From assembly GCF_014648915.1 (NCBI RefSeq), contig NZ_BMSA01000026.1:62001-126000 (forward strand): a stretch of 64,000 nt of DNA, given 5' to 3'. Of the stretch, positions 26,643 through 34,659 are shown in pieces (within the stretch, counting starts at the first letter, position 1; the number at the start of each line of letters is the position of its first letter). The position numbers were made by a program, and so were the translations under genes. Under the pieces are notes generated by a model. The model worked only from the letters and a program-made list of their open reading frames with translations, made no database searches and was not told where the DNA came from. The DNA is from Streptomyces phaeofaciens (GTDB lineage Bacteria; Actinomycetota; Actinomycetes; Streptomycetales; Streptomycetaceae).

Positions 26643-27497
26643 TCAGGAACCCGCCCCGGTCACCTTTCGCAGCGGCTCGTCGCGGGGTTCGTCCCGAAGC
26701 CGTGCGGGCCCCTCCTGGGCGGGCCCGCGCTTCGCCGCCTGGATCTGCTCGTACACATGGGTGCGCAGCTCGGCGAAGCGCGGCGCCACCCGCGTGTGCA
26801 ACTGGTCGCGCTCGCGCGGCAGATCGACCGTCAGCTGTTCCTGTACGACGGTGGGGGAGGCGGAGAGCACGAGCACCCGCTCGCCCAGGTAGACGGCCTC
26901 GTCGATGTCGTGCGTGACGAAGAGGATCGTGATGCCGCGCTCCCGCCACAGCCCCCGCACCAGATCCTCCAGATCGGCCCGGGTCTGCGCGTCCACCGCC
27001 GCGAACGGCTCGTCCATCAGGAGCACCCGGGGCTCGTAGGCGAGCGCCCGGGCGATCGCCACGCGTTGCTGCATCCCGCCCGACAGCTGCCACGGATAGG
27101 CGCCGGCGGCGTCCGCGAGCCCCACCGACGCCAGCGCGTCGGCGACCAGCTCCCGCCGCCGCGCCCGGTCCAGTCCCTTCTGCCTCAGCGGCAGTTCGAC
27201 GTTCTCGCCCACCCGTTTCCACGGGAAGAGGCTGCGACCGTACTCCTGGAACACGAACGCCATCCCGGGCGGCGGCCCGGTCACCCGTTTCCCCTCCAGC
27301 AGCACCGCGCCGGAGGTCGGGGCGAGCAGCCCGCCCATGCATTTCAGCAGGGTCGTCTTGCCGCAGCCCGACGGGCCGACCAGGCACACGAGTTCACCCT
27401 CGTCGACGGTGAAGGTCAGGTCGCGCACCGCCTCGACCCGCCGCCCGGATCCCTCGTAGACCTTCCGCAGGCCGGATACGTCAAGAAGCGCGTGCAT
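26643..27497 (-). CDS. ABC transporter ATPase of the nitrate/sulfonate/taurine family
   Basis: This 284-residue ATPase has Walker A (GPSGCGKTT), the Q-loop (FQEYGRSLFPW), the signature LSGGMQQR, Walker B (VLLMDEPF) and the switch histidine in VTHD. The FPWKRVGENV segment is typical of SsuB/TauB/NrtD-type ATPases. ATG 27497 has GAAAGGG upstream; ATG 27530 is also in frame and overlaps the permease stop as ATGA, so an 11-residue longer form is possible. A charged C-terminal tail of about 35 residues extends past the usual end. It powers the two permeases encoded upstream. Confidence 0.93.
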   Translation of the reverse strand: MHALLDVSGLRKVYEGSGRRVEAVRDLTFTVDEGELVCLVGPSGCGKTTLLKCMGGLLAPTSGAVLLEGKRVTGPPPGMAFVFQEYGRSLFPWKRVGENVELPLRQKGLDRARRRELVADALASVGLADAAGAYPWQLSGGMQQRVAIARALAYEPRVLLMDEPFAAVDAQTRADLEDLVRGLWRERGITILFVTHDIDEAVYLGERVLVLSASPTVVQEQLTVDLPRERDQLHTRVAPRFAELRTHVYEQIQAAKRGPAQEGPARLRDEPRDEPLRKVTGAGS

Positions 27498-27526
27498 GGA
27501 CCGCCCTTTCACGAGGGGCACATGGG

Positions 27527-28306
27527 TCATGGGGACCGCCGGGTGGACGCGCGCAGTCCGTGGTACCAGCCGAGCACCCGCCGCTCGACGAGCTGGAAGA
27601 GGACCGACAGGACGAAGCCGAGCATGCCGAGGAGCAGGATCCCGGTCCACATGTCGGGGATGGCGAAGCCCCGTTGGAACTGCACGACGGCGAAGCCCAG
27701 CCCGTTGCTCGCGGCGAACATCTCGCTGATGACCATCAGGATGATCCCGATCGACAGCGCCTGCCGCAGCCCCGCGAAGATCTGCGGGCTCGCCGCCGGC
27801 AGCACGAGATCCTTCAGCCGGGCGACGCCCTTGATGCCGTACGAACGGGCCGTCTCCGCCATCACCGGGTCCACCGCGCGGACCCCCTCGACCGTGTTGA
27901 GCAGGATCGGCCACACACAGCCGCTGGCGATGACCACGACCTTCATGGTGTCGCCGATGCCCGCGAACAGCATGATCACCGGGACCAGCACGGGCGGCGG
28001 CACCGCCCGCAGGAACTCCAGCACCGGCTCGCACACCGCCCGCACCCTGCGGTACGAGCCGATGACCGTGCCCAGCGCGATCCCCGCCACGGCCGCGCTC
28101 GCGTAGCCGCCCGCGAGCCGCAGCACGCTCGGCCGGACGTCCGTGCGCAGCCGTTCGCCCGTCCACACGTCCGGGAAGGCCTTCAGGATCGTGCGCAGCG
28201 GCGGCCAGTACACGTCGGTGCTGCCGGCGGACGCCAGCCACCACACGGTGACCAGGACGGCGGGCAGGGCGACCGCGAACAGCAGCCGCCGCAGCAGACG
28301 TCTCAC
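27527..28306 (-). CDS. ABC transporter permease (SsuC/TauC type), second copy
   Basis: The 259-residue protein has about six membrane helices and the EAA-type loop (AETARSYGIKGVARLKDLVLPAASPQI) of binding-protein-dependent permeases. Its GTG start overlaps the preceding permease stop (GTGA). With the paralogous permease just upstream it probably forms a heterodimeric channel. Confidence 0.92.
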   Translation of the reverse strand: MRRLLRRLLFAVALPAVLVTVWWLASAGSTDVYWPPLRTILKAFPDVWTGERLRTDVRPSVLRLAGGYASAAVAGIALGTVIGSYRRVRAVCEPVLEFLRAVPPPVLVPVIMLFAGIGDTMKVVVIASGCVWPILLNTVEGVRAVDPVMAETARSYGIKGVARLKDLVLPAASPQIFAGLRQALSIGIILMVISEMFAASNGLGFAVVQFQRGFAIPDMWTGILLLGMLGFVLSVLFQLVERRVLGWYHGLRASTRRSP

Positions 28307-29076
28307 ACCGCCACCTCCCCGCGCACCGACTGGTGCCAGGCCAGCGCCCGCCGCTCCACCGTGCGCGCGCCCACGTTGATCAGCAGTCCGAGCACCCCGG
28401 TGACCACGATCAGCGCGTACATCTCCGGCACCGCCTGCGAGGTCTGCGCGACCGCGATCCGCGCGCCCAGCCCCGGTGCCCCGATGACGAGTTCGGCGGT
28501 GACGGCGAGGATCAGCGCGACGGCCGCCGCGAGCCGCACCCCGGTCATGACGTACGGCAGCGCGGTCGGCCACAGCACGTGCCGGACCCGCGCCCAGGTG
28601 CCGAGACCGTACGACCGCGCCGTCTCCTCGGCGACCGGGTCGACGTCCTGGACGCCGTACAGGACCTGGACGAGGATCTGCCAGAAGGAGGCGTAGACGA
28701 CGAGCAGGAGGACCGAGCGCAGTTCGGTGCCGTAGAGGAGGACGGCCAGCGGGATCAGGGCGACCGAGGGGATCGGGCGGAGGAACTCGATCGTGGAGGC
28801 CGTCGCCGCGCGCAGATGGGGGACGACCGAGAGGAGTACGCCCGCCGCGATGCCCGCGCCGACCGCGATCGCCAGTCCGATCGCCCAGCCGGTGAGGGTG
28901 TCGCCGAGGGCCGTCCAGAAGGCGGAGTCGGCGAGTTCGTCGCCGAGCGCGCCGGCGATCCGGCTCGTCGGCGGGAAGTACGCCTCCTTGACCAGGCCGA
29001 GCCGCGGCACCGCCTCGCCCAGGGCGAGGAAGGCCGCGAGCCCGGTCGCACCGAGTGCGAGGTTCTCGCCCCTCAC
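28303..29076 (-). CDS. ABC transporter permease (SsuC/TauC type), first copy
   Basis: This 257-residue permease is clearly related to its neighbour: EETARSYGLGTWARVRHVLWPTALPYV is its EAA loop. The GTG start overlaps the binding-protein stop (GTGA), so binding protein, two permeases and ATPase are a tightly coupled four-gene importer. Confidence 0.92.
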   Translation of the reverse strand: MRGENLALGATGLAAFLALGEAVPRLGLVKEAYFPPTSRIAGALGDELADSAFWTALGDTLTGWAIGLAIAVGAGIAAGVLLSVVPHLRAATASTIEFLRPIPSVALIPLAVLLYGTELRSVLLLVVYASFWQILVQVLYGVQDVDPVAEETARSYGLGTWARVRHVLWPTALPYVMTGVRLAAAVALILAVTAELVIGAPGLGARIAVAQTSQAVPEMYALIVVTGVLGLLINVGARTVERRALAWHQSVRGEVAV

Positions 29077-30044
29077 GGCAGCAGCTTGTCCAGGTCCGGG
29101 GTCGCCTTGAAGAGGCCGTCCTGCTCGCCCAGCTTCTCCAGCGCCTCGATGGACGAACGGTTCGCCTCGGCGGGCCACTTGGGCAGCGTCACCTGGTCCA
29201 GCACCGACGCGGGGATCTTGGTGTAGGTGGTGACGACGGCCCGGACCTCGTCGGGGTGGGAGTCGGCGTAGGCGAGGGACTCCGCCGTGGCCTCCTGGAA
29301 CTTCTTCACCACGTCCGGGTGCTGCTGCGCGTACTGCGTCGAGGTGAAGTACATGGCGACGGTGAGGTTCGGCGCCACGTCCACCAGCGGGGAGGCGATC
29401 TCCACGCCACCCTGGCTCTTGACGGTGGCCAGCGCCGGTTCGACCACCATCGCGGCGTCGATCTGCCCGTTGTCGAGGGCGGCGGGCATCTGGTCGAAGG
29501 CCAGCTCCACGAAGTTCACCTTGTCCGGGTCGCCGCCCGCCTTGCGCACCGACTCCCGCACCGCGGTCTCGTTGATGTTCTTCAGGGTGTTGATGGCGAC
29601 CTTCTTGCCCTCCAGGTCCTTGGCGGACTCGAGAGTGCTGCCCTTCTTGACGGTGATCGCCCCGAAGTCCTTGCCCTGTACGCCCGTCGAGGCGATGCCG
29701 TTCGAAACGGCCTGCACGGGAACGCTGTTGGACTGGGCGACCATCAGGGAGGTCATGTTGCTGAAGCCGAACTGGAACTGGCTGCTGACCACGCCCGGCA
29801 CGATCGCCGCGCCGCCCTGCGCGGTGGTGATCGACAGCTTCAGGCCGTGCTTCTCGTAGAAGCCCTTCTGCACGCCGAGATAGACGGGCGCGACGTCGAC
29901 GATCGGGATGAGGCCGAGTTTGACGGTCGTGACGCCCCCGGACGACGAACTCCCGCCGGACGAACCGGAGTCGTCGGACGAGCCGCAGGCCGCCGTGGCG
30001 AGCAGGAAGGTGCCGGCCGCGAGACCGGCGAACAGACGACGCAT
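29073..30044 (-). CDS. Lipoprotein substrate-binding protein of the SsuA/NMT1 type
   Basis: The 323-residue protein has a lipobox (LATAACGSS, lipidated Cys near residue 20) and a Ser/Gly-rich linker. An NMT1/SsuA-like fold follows, with LGLIPIVDVAPVYLGVQKGFY and VAINTLKNINETAV blocks. Family members bind sulfonates, nitrate, thiamine precursors or aromatic acids such as phthalate. ATG 30044 has GGAGGAG. The gene is divergent from an IclR regulator, which argues for an aromatic or carboxylic acid; the nearby TauD-type genes argue for a sulfonate. Neither is decisive. Confidence 0.9.
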   Translation of the reverse strand: MRRLFAGLAAGTFLLATAACGSSDDSGSSGGSSSSGGVTTVKLGLIPIVDVAPVYLGVQKGFYEKHGLKLSITTAQGGAAIVPGVVSSQFQFGFSNMTSLMVAQSNSVPVQAVSNGIASTGVQGKDFGAITVKKGSTLESAKDLEGKKVAINTLKNINETAVRESVRKAGGDPDKVNFVELAFDQMPAALDNGQIDAAMVVEPALATVKSQGGVEIASPLVDVAPNLTVAMYFTSTQYAQQHPDVVKKFQEATAESLAYADSHPDEVRAVVTTYTKIPASVLDQVTLPKWPAEANRSSIEALEKLGEQDGLFKATPDLDKLLP

Positions 30045-30082
30045 GGCTCCTCCTGTGCAGTAACAACGGTGTTCCGACAGGC

Positions 30083-30092
30083 TGTGCGCACA
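30083..30092. promoter_or_regulatory. Palindrome in the ABC / iclR divergent promoter region
   Basis: TGTGCGCACA is a perfect 10-bp palindrome about 40 bases ahead of the binding-protein start and 110 bases ahead of the IclR gene. It is a possible IclR half-operator. The 156-base gap must hold both promoters; nothing else stands out. Confidence 0.3.
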
Positions 30093-30200
30093 CCGCACAG
30101 TAGTGCTCAACTGGCGTGCAGGGAACGTAGAACCAGCGCCGATCCCGGGTCAATGGGTTTGGCTGACGAAATTGTTGACAGTTCGGCAGAGGAGACGGCG

Positions 30201-31052
30201 ATGTCCACCGCACCCCGCCCATCGCACTTCGTCAGGTCCTTCGAACGCGGCCTCGCGGTCATCCGCTGTTTCGACGCCGACCACCCCGCCCGCACCCTCA
30301 GCGACGTCGCCCGCGCCTGCGACCTCACCCGCGCCGCCGCCCGCAGACTGCTGCTCACCCTCACCGACCTCGGCTACGTCCACTGCGACGGCCGGCTCTT
30401 CCGGCTCACCCCACGCGTCCTGGAACTCGGCTACGCCTATCTCGCCGGACTGACGCTCCCTCAGCTCGCCCAGCCCCACCTGGAGCAACTCGTCGCCGAG
30501 GTCAAGGAGTCGTCCTCGCTCTGCGTCCTCGACGGCGACGACGTCGTCTACCTCGCCCGGGTGCCGACCCGGCGCATCATGTCCGCCACGATCACCGTCG
30601 GCACCCGCTTCCCCGCACCGGTCACCTCGGTCGGCCGGGTGATGCTCGCCGACCTCCCGGACGACGAACTCGACACCCGGCTCGCCCGGGCCCGCCCGCG
30701 CCCGCACACCACCCGCACCCTGGTCACCGCCGAGGCGCTACGGGCGGAACTCCTGCGCGTACGACGACAGGGGTACGCCCTGGTCGACCAGGAACTGGAG
30801 GAAGGACTGCGCTCGGTCGCCGCCCCGGTGCGGGACCGGGGCGGCGCGGTGGTGGCCGGCGTGAACATCGCGGTGCACGCCGGCCGTACGTCGGTGGAGT
30901 CCGTCCGCCAGGATCTGCTGCCGCCGCTGCTGGCCGCGGTGGCCCGGATCGAGGCGGACCTGCGGATCACAGATCCAGGACCAGCCGCCTCCCCCGGCAC
31001 CGGGACACACAGATCATCATCGTCTCCCCGGCCTCCCGCTCCCCGGGGCTGA
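30201..31052 (+). CDS. IclR-family transcriptional regulator (PcaR/PobR-like)
   Basis: The 283-residue protein has an N-terminal winged helix (ARTLSDVARACDLTRAAARRLL) and a C-terminal effector domain with VGTRFPAPVTSVGRVML and GYALVDQELEEGLRSVAAPV blocks. These match IclR regulators of beta-ketoadipate and aromatic catabolism. ATG 30201 has GGAG nine bases upstream. It is divergent from the ABC importer and converges on the Rieske operon, with which its last 86 bases overlap. The last 25 residues are low complexity (SSSSPRPPAPRG) and may be dispensable. Confidence 0.9.
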   Translation: MSTAPRPSHFVRSFERGLAVIRCFDADHPARTLSDVARACDLTRAAARRLLLTLTDLGYVHCDGRLFRLTPRVLELGYAYLAGLTLPQLAQPHLEQLVAEVKESSSLCVLDGDDVVYLARVPTRRIMSATITVGTRFPAPVTSVGRVMLADLPDDELDTRLARARPRPHTTRTLVTAEALRAELLRVRRQGYALVDQELEEGLRSVAAPVRDRGGAVVAGVNIAVHAGRTSVESVRQDLLPPLLAAVARIEADLRITDPGPAASPGTGTHRSSSSPRPPAPRG

Positions 31053-31911
31053 GTACCGAGTCCCGGTGCTCCGGAGTGCCGTCGAGCACATCCGTCTCGC
31101 AGGTGCCGCAGGTGCCCTCCGTGCAGGAGAACAGCACCTCGACCCCGGCGGCCCGCACGGTCTCCAGCACGGAGACGCCGGGCGCCACGGTCAGCGTCAC
31201 ACCGCTGCGGTCCAGCTCGACCTCGAACTCCCCGTCACCGTCCCCGCCCGTCGTCCGCTCCTTCGGCCGGAACCGCTCCAGGTGCAGGGCACCGGCCGGA
31301 CAGCGCTCCTCCACCGCGTCGAGCAGCGCGCCCGGACCGCAGCAGTAGACCAGGGTCCCCTCGGGCAGCGCGTCCAGCACCGGCCCGAGGTCGAGCAGCC
31401 CCGACTCGTCCTGCGGGGCGACGGTGACCCGGTCGCCGTAGCGCGCCAACTCCCCGGTGAACGCCATGGAGTCACGTGTCCGGCCGCCGTACAGCAGGGT
31501 CCACTCGGCGCCCGCCGCCTCGGCCGCCGCCAGCATCGGCAGGACGGGCGTGATCCCGATCCCGCCCGCGACGAACCGGTACCGGGCGGCGGGGCGCAGG
31601 GCGAAATGGTTGCGCGGGCCGCGCACCCGCACCTTGTCGCCCTGCCGCACCTGATCGTGCACCAGGGCCGATCCGCCCCGCCCGGCCGGCTCCCGCAGCA
31701 CCGCGACCCGCCACCGCGTACGGTCCGCCGGATCGCCGCACAGCGAGTACTGGCGCTCCAGGCCCGGCCCGAGGACCAGGTCGACGTGCGCGCCCGGCTC
31801 CCAGGCCGGCAGCGGCTCGCCCAGCGGATGGCGCAGGGTCAGGGCGAGCACGCCGTCGGCGACGAACTCCCTGCTCCCGACGACGAGTTCGACTTCGTGG
31901 GCGTCGCTCAT
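30967..31911 (-). CDS. PDR/VanB-type oxygenase reductase (FMN/NAD(P)H, 2Fe-2S ferredoxin)
   Basis: The 314-residue reductase has a flavin domain (ERQYSLCGDP), a nicotinamide domain (FVAGGIGITPVLPM, YCCGPGALL) and a C-terminal plant-type ferredoxin. The ferredoxin Cys ligands are in CTEGTCGTC and the later CVSRC. It passes electrons from NAD(P)H to the Rieske oxygenase encoded in the same operon. Its ATG overlaps the stop of a 56-residue gene (ATGA), which in turn overlaps the oxygenase stop. The 3' end overlaps the convergent iclR gene by 86 bases. Confidence 0.92.
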   Translation of the reverse strand: MSDAHEVELVVGSREFVADGVLALTLRHPLGEPLPAWEPGAHVDLVLGPGLERQYSLCGDPADRTRWRVAVLREPAGRGGSALVHDQVRQGDKVRVRGPRNHFALRPAARYRFVAGGIGITPVLPMLAAAEAAGAEWTLLYGGRTRDSMAFTGELARYGDRVTVAPQDESGLLDLGPVLDALPEGTLVYCCGPGALLDAVEERCPAGALHLERFRPKERTTGGDGDGEFEVELDRSGVTLTVAPGVSVLETVRAAGVEVLFSCTEGTCGTCETDVLDGTPEHRDSVLSPGEREAGETMMICVSRCRGRRLVLDL

Positions 31912-32078
31912 GAGGTGCTTCCCGGGGGCTCGTGTCCTTCGGGGTGGCCGAGCATCCACTCCCACATCTCGACCGGGTCCTGGGCGGCGTGCTCGGCGCC
32001 GCAGTGACAGGTGCCGTGCAGCACGTCGGTGCCCGGCAGCCAGTCGACGCGGTAGATCTCTCCCGTCGGGCTGTTCAC
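31908..32078 (-). CDS. Small Cys/His protein between Rieske oxygenase and its reductase
   Basis: A 56-residue frame runs from GTG 32078 to TGA 31908. It overlaps the oxygenase stop by four bases (GTGA) and the reductase start by four bases (ATGA), which is strong evidence that it is translated. It reads as a compact acidic peptide with a GTCHCGAEHAA segment and a Trp-rich MWEWMLGHPEGH segment. Two Cys and several His could bind a metal or iron-sulfur centre. I do not recognise the family. A role as an assembly factor or regulator of the oxygenase is inferred purely from coupling. Confidence 0.75.
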   Translation of the reverse strand: MNSPTGEIYRVDWLPGTDVLHGTCHCGAEHAAQDPVEMWEWMLGHPEGHEPPGSTS

Positions 32079-33142
32079 AGCGCGGGCTCCACCGGCTTGG
32101 CGCCCTCCTCGACCAGCCGGGCCAGGATCCGGCGCGCGGCCAGGCCGCCGGTGTCGATGTTGATGCTCAGCTCCTGGTAGCCGGTGCGCTCGGTGCCCAG
32201 CGTCCGCTGGAGCAGGTTGAGCGCGTCGACGTCCTGCATGACGACGGTGTGGTTGTTGCCCCGCAGGAACGCGGTGACCTCCTCGTCGTCCGTCGCCCAG
32301 TCCCGGGAGACCATCCAGAAGTCGTACACCTTGCCGTCGCAGGACGGTGTGATCGCGTACGTGATCTCGGTGTGGAAGCCGTTCGGGTCACTGCCGTCGG
32401 CCTCCGGCAGCACGCCCACCGGCGCGATCCGGCTGTGCAGCAGGTACAGGCACGGGGCGTGGTACTCGATGTCCTGCCACCGGGTGATCCGGCCCTCGAT
32501 ACCGGTCGAACGGGCGTAGAACGGCGGGCACTCGGCGTCGTCCATCCGCCGGCTCACCCGGACGATCCCGGCGCCCTCGTCGACCTCCGTCGTGATCGGC
32601 GTCTCCGCGACCTCGGGGGTGCCGATGTACCCGCCGTGCAGATACGTCTCGTGGGAGAGGTCGAGGAGGTTGTCCACGAGCAGCCCGTAGTCGGCGTCGA
32701 TGGGCTCCATCCCCTGGACGGTGGTCCAGCCGGGGGAGTCGAGATGGCGGGCGCGCGGTACGGCCTGCGGGTCGGCGAGCGCCGGATCCCCGATCCACAC
32801 CCACACCAGCGCGTCCCGCTCGACCACCGGGTAGGAGGCGACCCGGGCGGTCCGCGGGACGCGTTTCTGCCCCGGCACGTACACACAGGTGCCGGTCGTG
32901 TCGTACGTGAAGCCGTGGTAGCCGCAGACGATCCGGTCACCGTCGAGCCGGCTCTCGGAGAGCGGGAACCTGCGGTGCACACACCGGTCGTGCAGCGCGA
33001 TCACCGTCCCGTCCTCCTCGGTCCGGTAGAACACGAGCGGCTCACCGAGAATCGTCCGCCCCAGCAACTCCTCCCGCCCGACCTCGTGACGGTAGGCGGC
33101 GACGTACCACTGGTTCCTGGCGAAGGCGGTGATGTGAGGCAT
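32075..33142 (-). CDS. Rieske non-heme iron oxygenase (VanA-like)
   Basis: The 355-residue protein has a Rieske [2Fe-2S] site with ligands Cys54, His56, Cys73 and His76 (CVH and CGYH). The mononuclear iron site sits in the LLDLSHETYLHGG block. Length and order match vanillate O-demethylase oxygenase and related aromatic-acid oxygenases. It would use electrons from the downstream reductase to hydroxylate or demethylate an aromatic or amine-containing acid. Head of a three-gene operon; the AraC gene further upstream is on the same strand. Confidence 0.92.
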   Translation of the reverse strand: MPHITAFARNQWYVAAYRHEVGREELLGRTILGEPLVFYRTEEDGTVIALHDRCVHRRFPLSESRLDGDRIVCGYHGFTYDTTGTCVYVPGQKRVPRTARVASYPVVERDALVWVWIGDPALADPQAVPRARHLDSPGWTTVQGMEPIDADYGLLVDNLLDLSHETYLHGGYIGTPEVAETPITTEVDEGAGIVRVSRRMDDAECPPFYARSTGIEGRITRWQDIEYHAPCLYLLHSRIAPVGVLPEADGSDPNGFHTEITYAITPSCDGKVYDFWMVSRDWATDDEEVTAFLRGNNHTVVMQDVDALNLLQRTLGTERTGYQELSINIDTGGLAARRILARLVEEGAKPVEPAL

Positions 33143-33245
33143 GGCGGTCCCGTCCCTGAGAGCGGGGCGTCGTCGCCCCGCGTGCCGTGGTTGGGACTCA
33201 GAGTCGTGACGCCGGTGGTGACTCGGCAAGGCGGCTTCTGCCAGG

Positions 33246-33281
33246 CGGAAGGACTTCCGTGAAAGGCCCGGCCGGCCGGGC
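33246..33281 (-). terminator. Hairpin/palindrome cluster downstream of the AraC gene
   Basis: Two elements lie just after the AraC stop: a perfect 16-bp palindrome GCCCGGCCGGCCGGGC (33266-33281) and CGGAAG-GA-CTTCCG (33246-33259). They probably end AraC transcription or mark the promoter of the Rieske operon. There is no T-run. Confidence 0.4.
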
Positions 33282-33285
33282 GGAC

Positions 33286-34350
33286 TCAGGCCCGGCCGGC
33301 CGTGCGGCGGCGTCCGACGGCCGGGGGCCGTTGCTCGCCCGTGGGACGCTGCCCGGTGCCGCGGGCACGCCATTCCCTCGCGCTGCACCCGAACTGCTCG
33401 CGGAACCAGCGGGAGAAGGCGCTCGGTGCCGAGAAGCCCAGCAGGCCGGAGATGTCCGTCAGTGAGCGGCGCGGGTTCGTCACGAGTTGCTCCGCCAACT
33501 GGGCGCGTGTCGCGTTGAGGACGGAGGAGAACGTCTCGCCCGACGCCGCCAGGTGCCGGTGGACGGTCCGCCGGTCGACCCCGAGACTGCCCGCGACCTG
33601 CTCGATGGAACACCGTCCGGTCGGCAGCAGGACTTCGATCAGGTCGCGCACGCGGTCCAGCACGGTCGTGTCCCTCGACACCGCGATCGATTCGAAGAAC
33701 TGCCGCGCATAGGTCCGGAGCAACGGATCCGACATGGGGTTGGGAATGTTGAGATCGCTGCCGTAGAAGACGATCCCGTTGAATTCGCTGTCGAATTCCA
33801 CCACGGGCCCGAAGATACGCCGGTGGGTCGCGTGATCCGTCGGCGCACTGTGTGTGAAACACACGGACAACGCCTGCCAGCGGGCGCCGAGAAAGGTACG
33901 CAGGACCTGGTGGAAGGCGCCCATCGCGAGCTCCGTGGCCTGGCGGGCCGCCATCGCCTCCGCCAGCTCCAGGTTCACCTTGAGGGTGGCCAGGCCGTTC
34001 GCCTCGGACAGCCGGCTGTGGAGCATCTCGTTGTACATGTGCTCATGGCGGACGAGCAGCTCGACCGCGCTGCGGACATCGGGCTCCTCGCGCAGGACCA
34101 GGCTGATGGGGCCGAGCGTGGAGAAGCGGCGCCGCTCGGCGAGGAGCAGGCCGAAGTCCTCGACGTGGGCGGCCGCGGCGGAGAGTTCGAGCAACTGGAT
34201 CACGGCCTCGCCGGAGATCCACCGGTCCTGGACCGCGAGGCCGGCGGGGTCCAGCCCCACGCGCTTCATGAGGGCCCGGGGGTCGATGCCGAGCGACTGG
34301 CTCAGCTCGACGTAGTTGCTCAGGGTGGCGTTGCGGACGAGGGGCTTCAT
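33286..34350 (-). CDS. AraC-family regulator with arabinose-binding-type sensor domain (OruR-like)
   Basis: The 354-residue protein has an N-terminal Arabinose_bd-type sensor (LSNYVELSQSLGIDPRALMKRVGL onward). Two helix-turn-helix units follow at the C-terminus: IEQVAGSLGVDRRTVHRHL and LTDISGLLGFSAPSAFSRWFREQFG. This layout is that of OruR/ArgR-like activators. The tail is Arg-rich. It lies between the Rieske operon and the divergent dioxygenase gene, so either could be the target. Confidence 0.9.
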   Translation of the reverse strand: MKPLVRNATLSNYVELSQSLGIDPRALMKRVGLDPAGLAVQDRWISGEAVIQLLELSAAAAHVEDFGLLLAERRRFSTLGPISLVLREEPDVRSAVELLVRHEHMYNEMLHSRLSEANGLATLKVNLELAEAMAARQATELAMGAFHQVLRTFLGARWQALSVCFTHSAPTDHATHRRIFGPVVEFDSEFNGIVFYGSDLNIPNPMSDPLLRTYARQFFESIAVSRDTTVLDRVRDLIEVLLPTGRCSIEQVAGSLGVDRRTVHRHLAASGETFSSVLNATRAQLAEQLVTNPRRSLTDISGLLGFSAPSAFSRWFREQFGCSAREWRARGTGQRPTGEQRPPAVGRRRTAGRA

Positions 34351-34659
34351 GGGCGCACTCCAGAACTCTGTCCCTGATTGATAAGTCAGATGTCACGCCA
34401 AGTCAAGCGTGGTGTCACGAGGTGGCCTAGCGTTGCACCACTCGCGATGGAGTTCACCGCCCCGGTATTCGGCGTCCCGGCCGATCGGAGATCCCGACGG
34501 GGAACACCATGGCAAATCATTCACCTGTTGACCAGCCCTGGAAAAGCGGTACGGAATTCCTGACGGATGGACGACCTCCGGGCGGACATTCCCGTGCTGA
34601 AACGCGTGGGATTTTTCGCGAAGATCCGTGGGATTCCCCGCGAAGAAAGGAGGAGAGGC
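34351..34659. promoter_or_regulatory. Divergent control region of AraC gene and dioxygenase, with TGTCACG repeats
   Basis: This 309-base gap holds two direct copies of TGTCACG, at 34391-34397 and 34413-34419, spaced 22 bases (two helical turns). AraC-family activators bind direct repeats with this spacing. The dioxygenase ribosome site (AAAGGAGGAG) ends the gap. Nothing else is evident. Confidence 0.45.
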
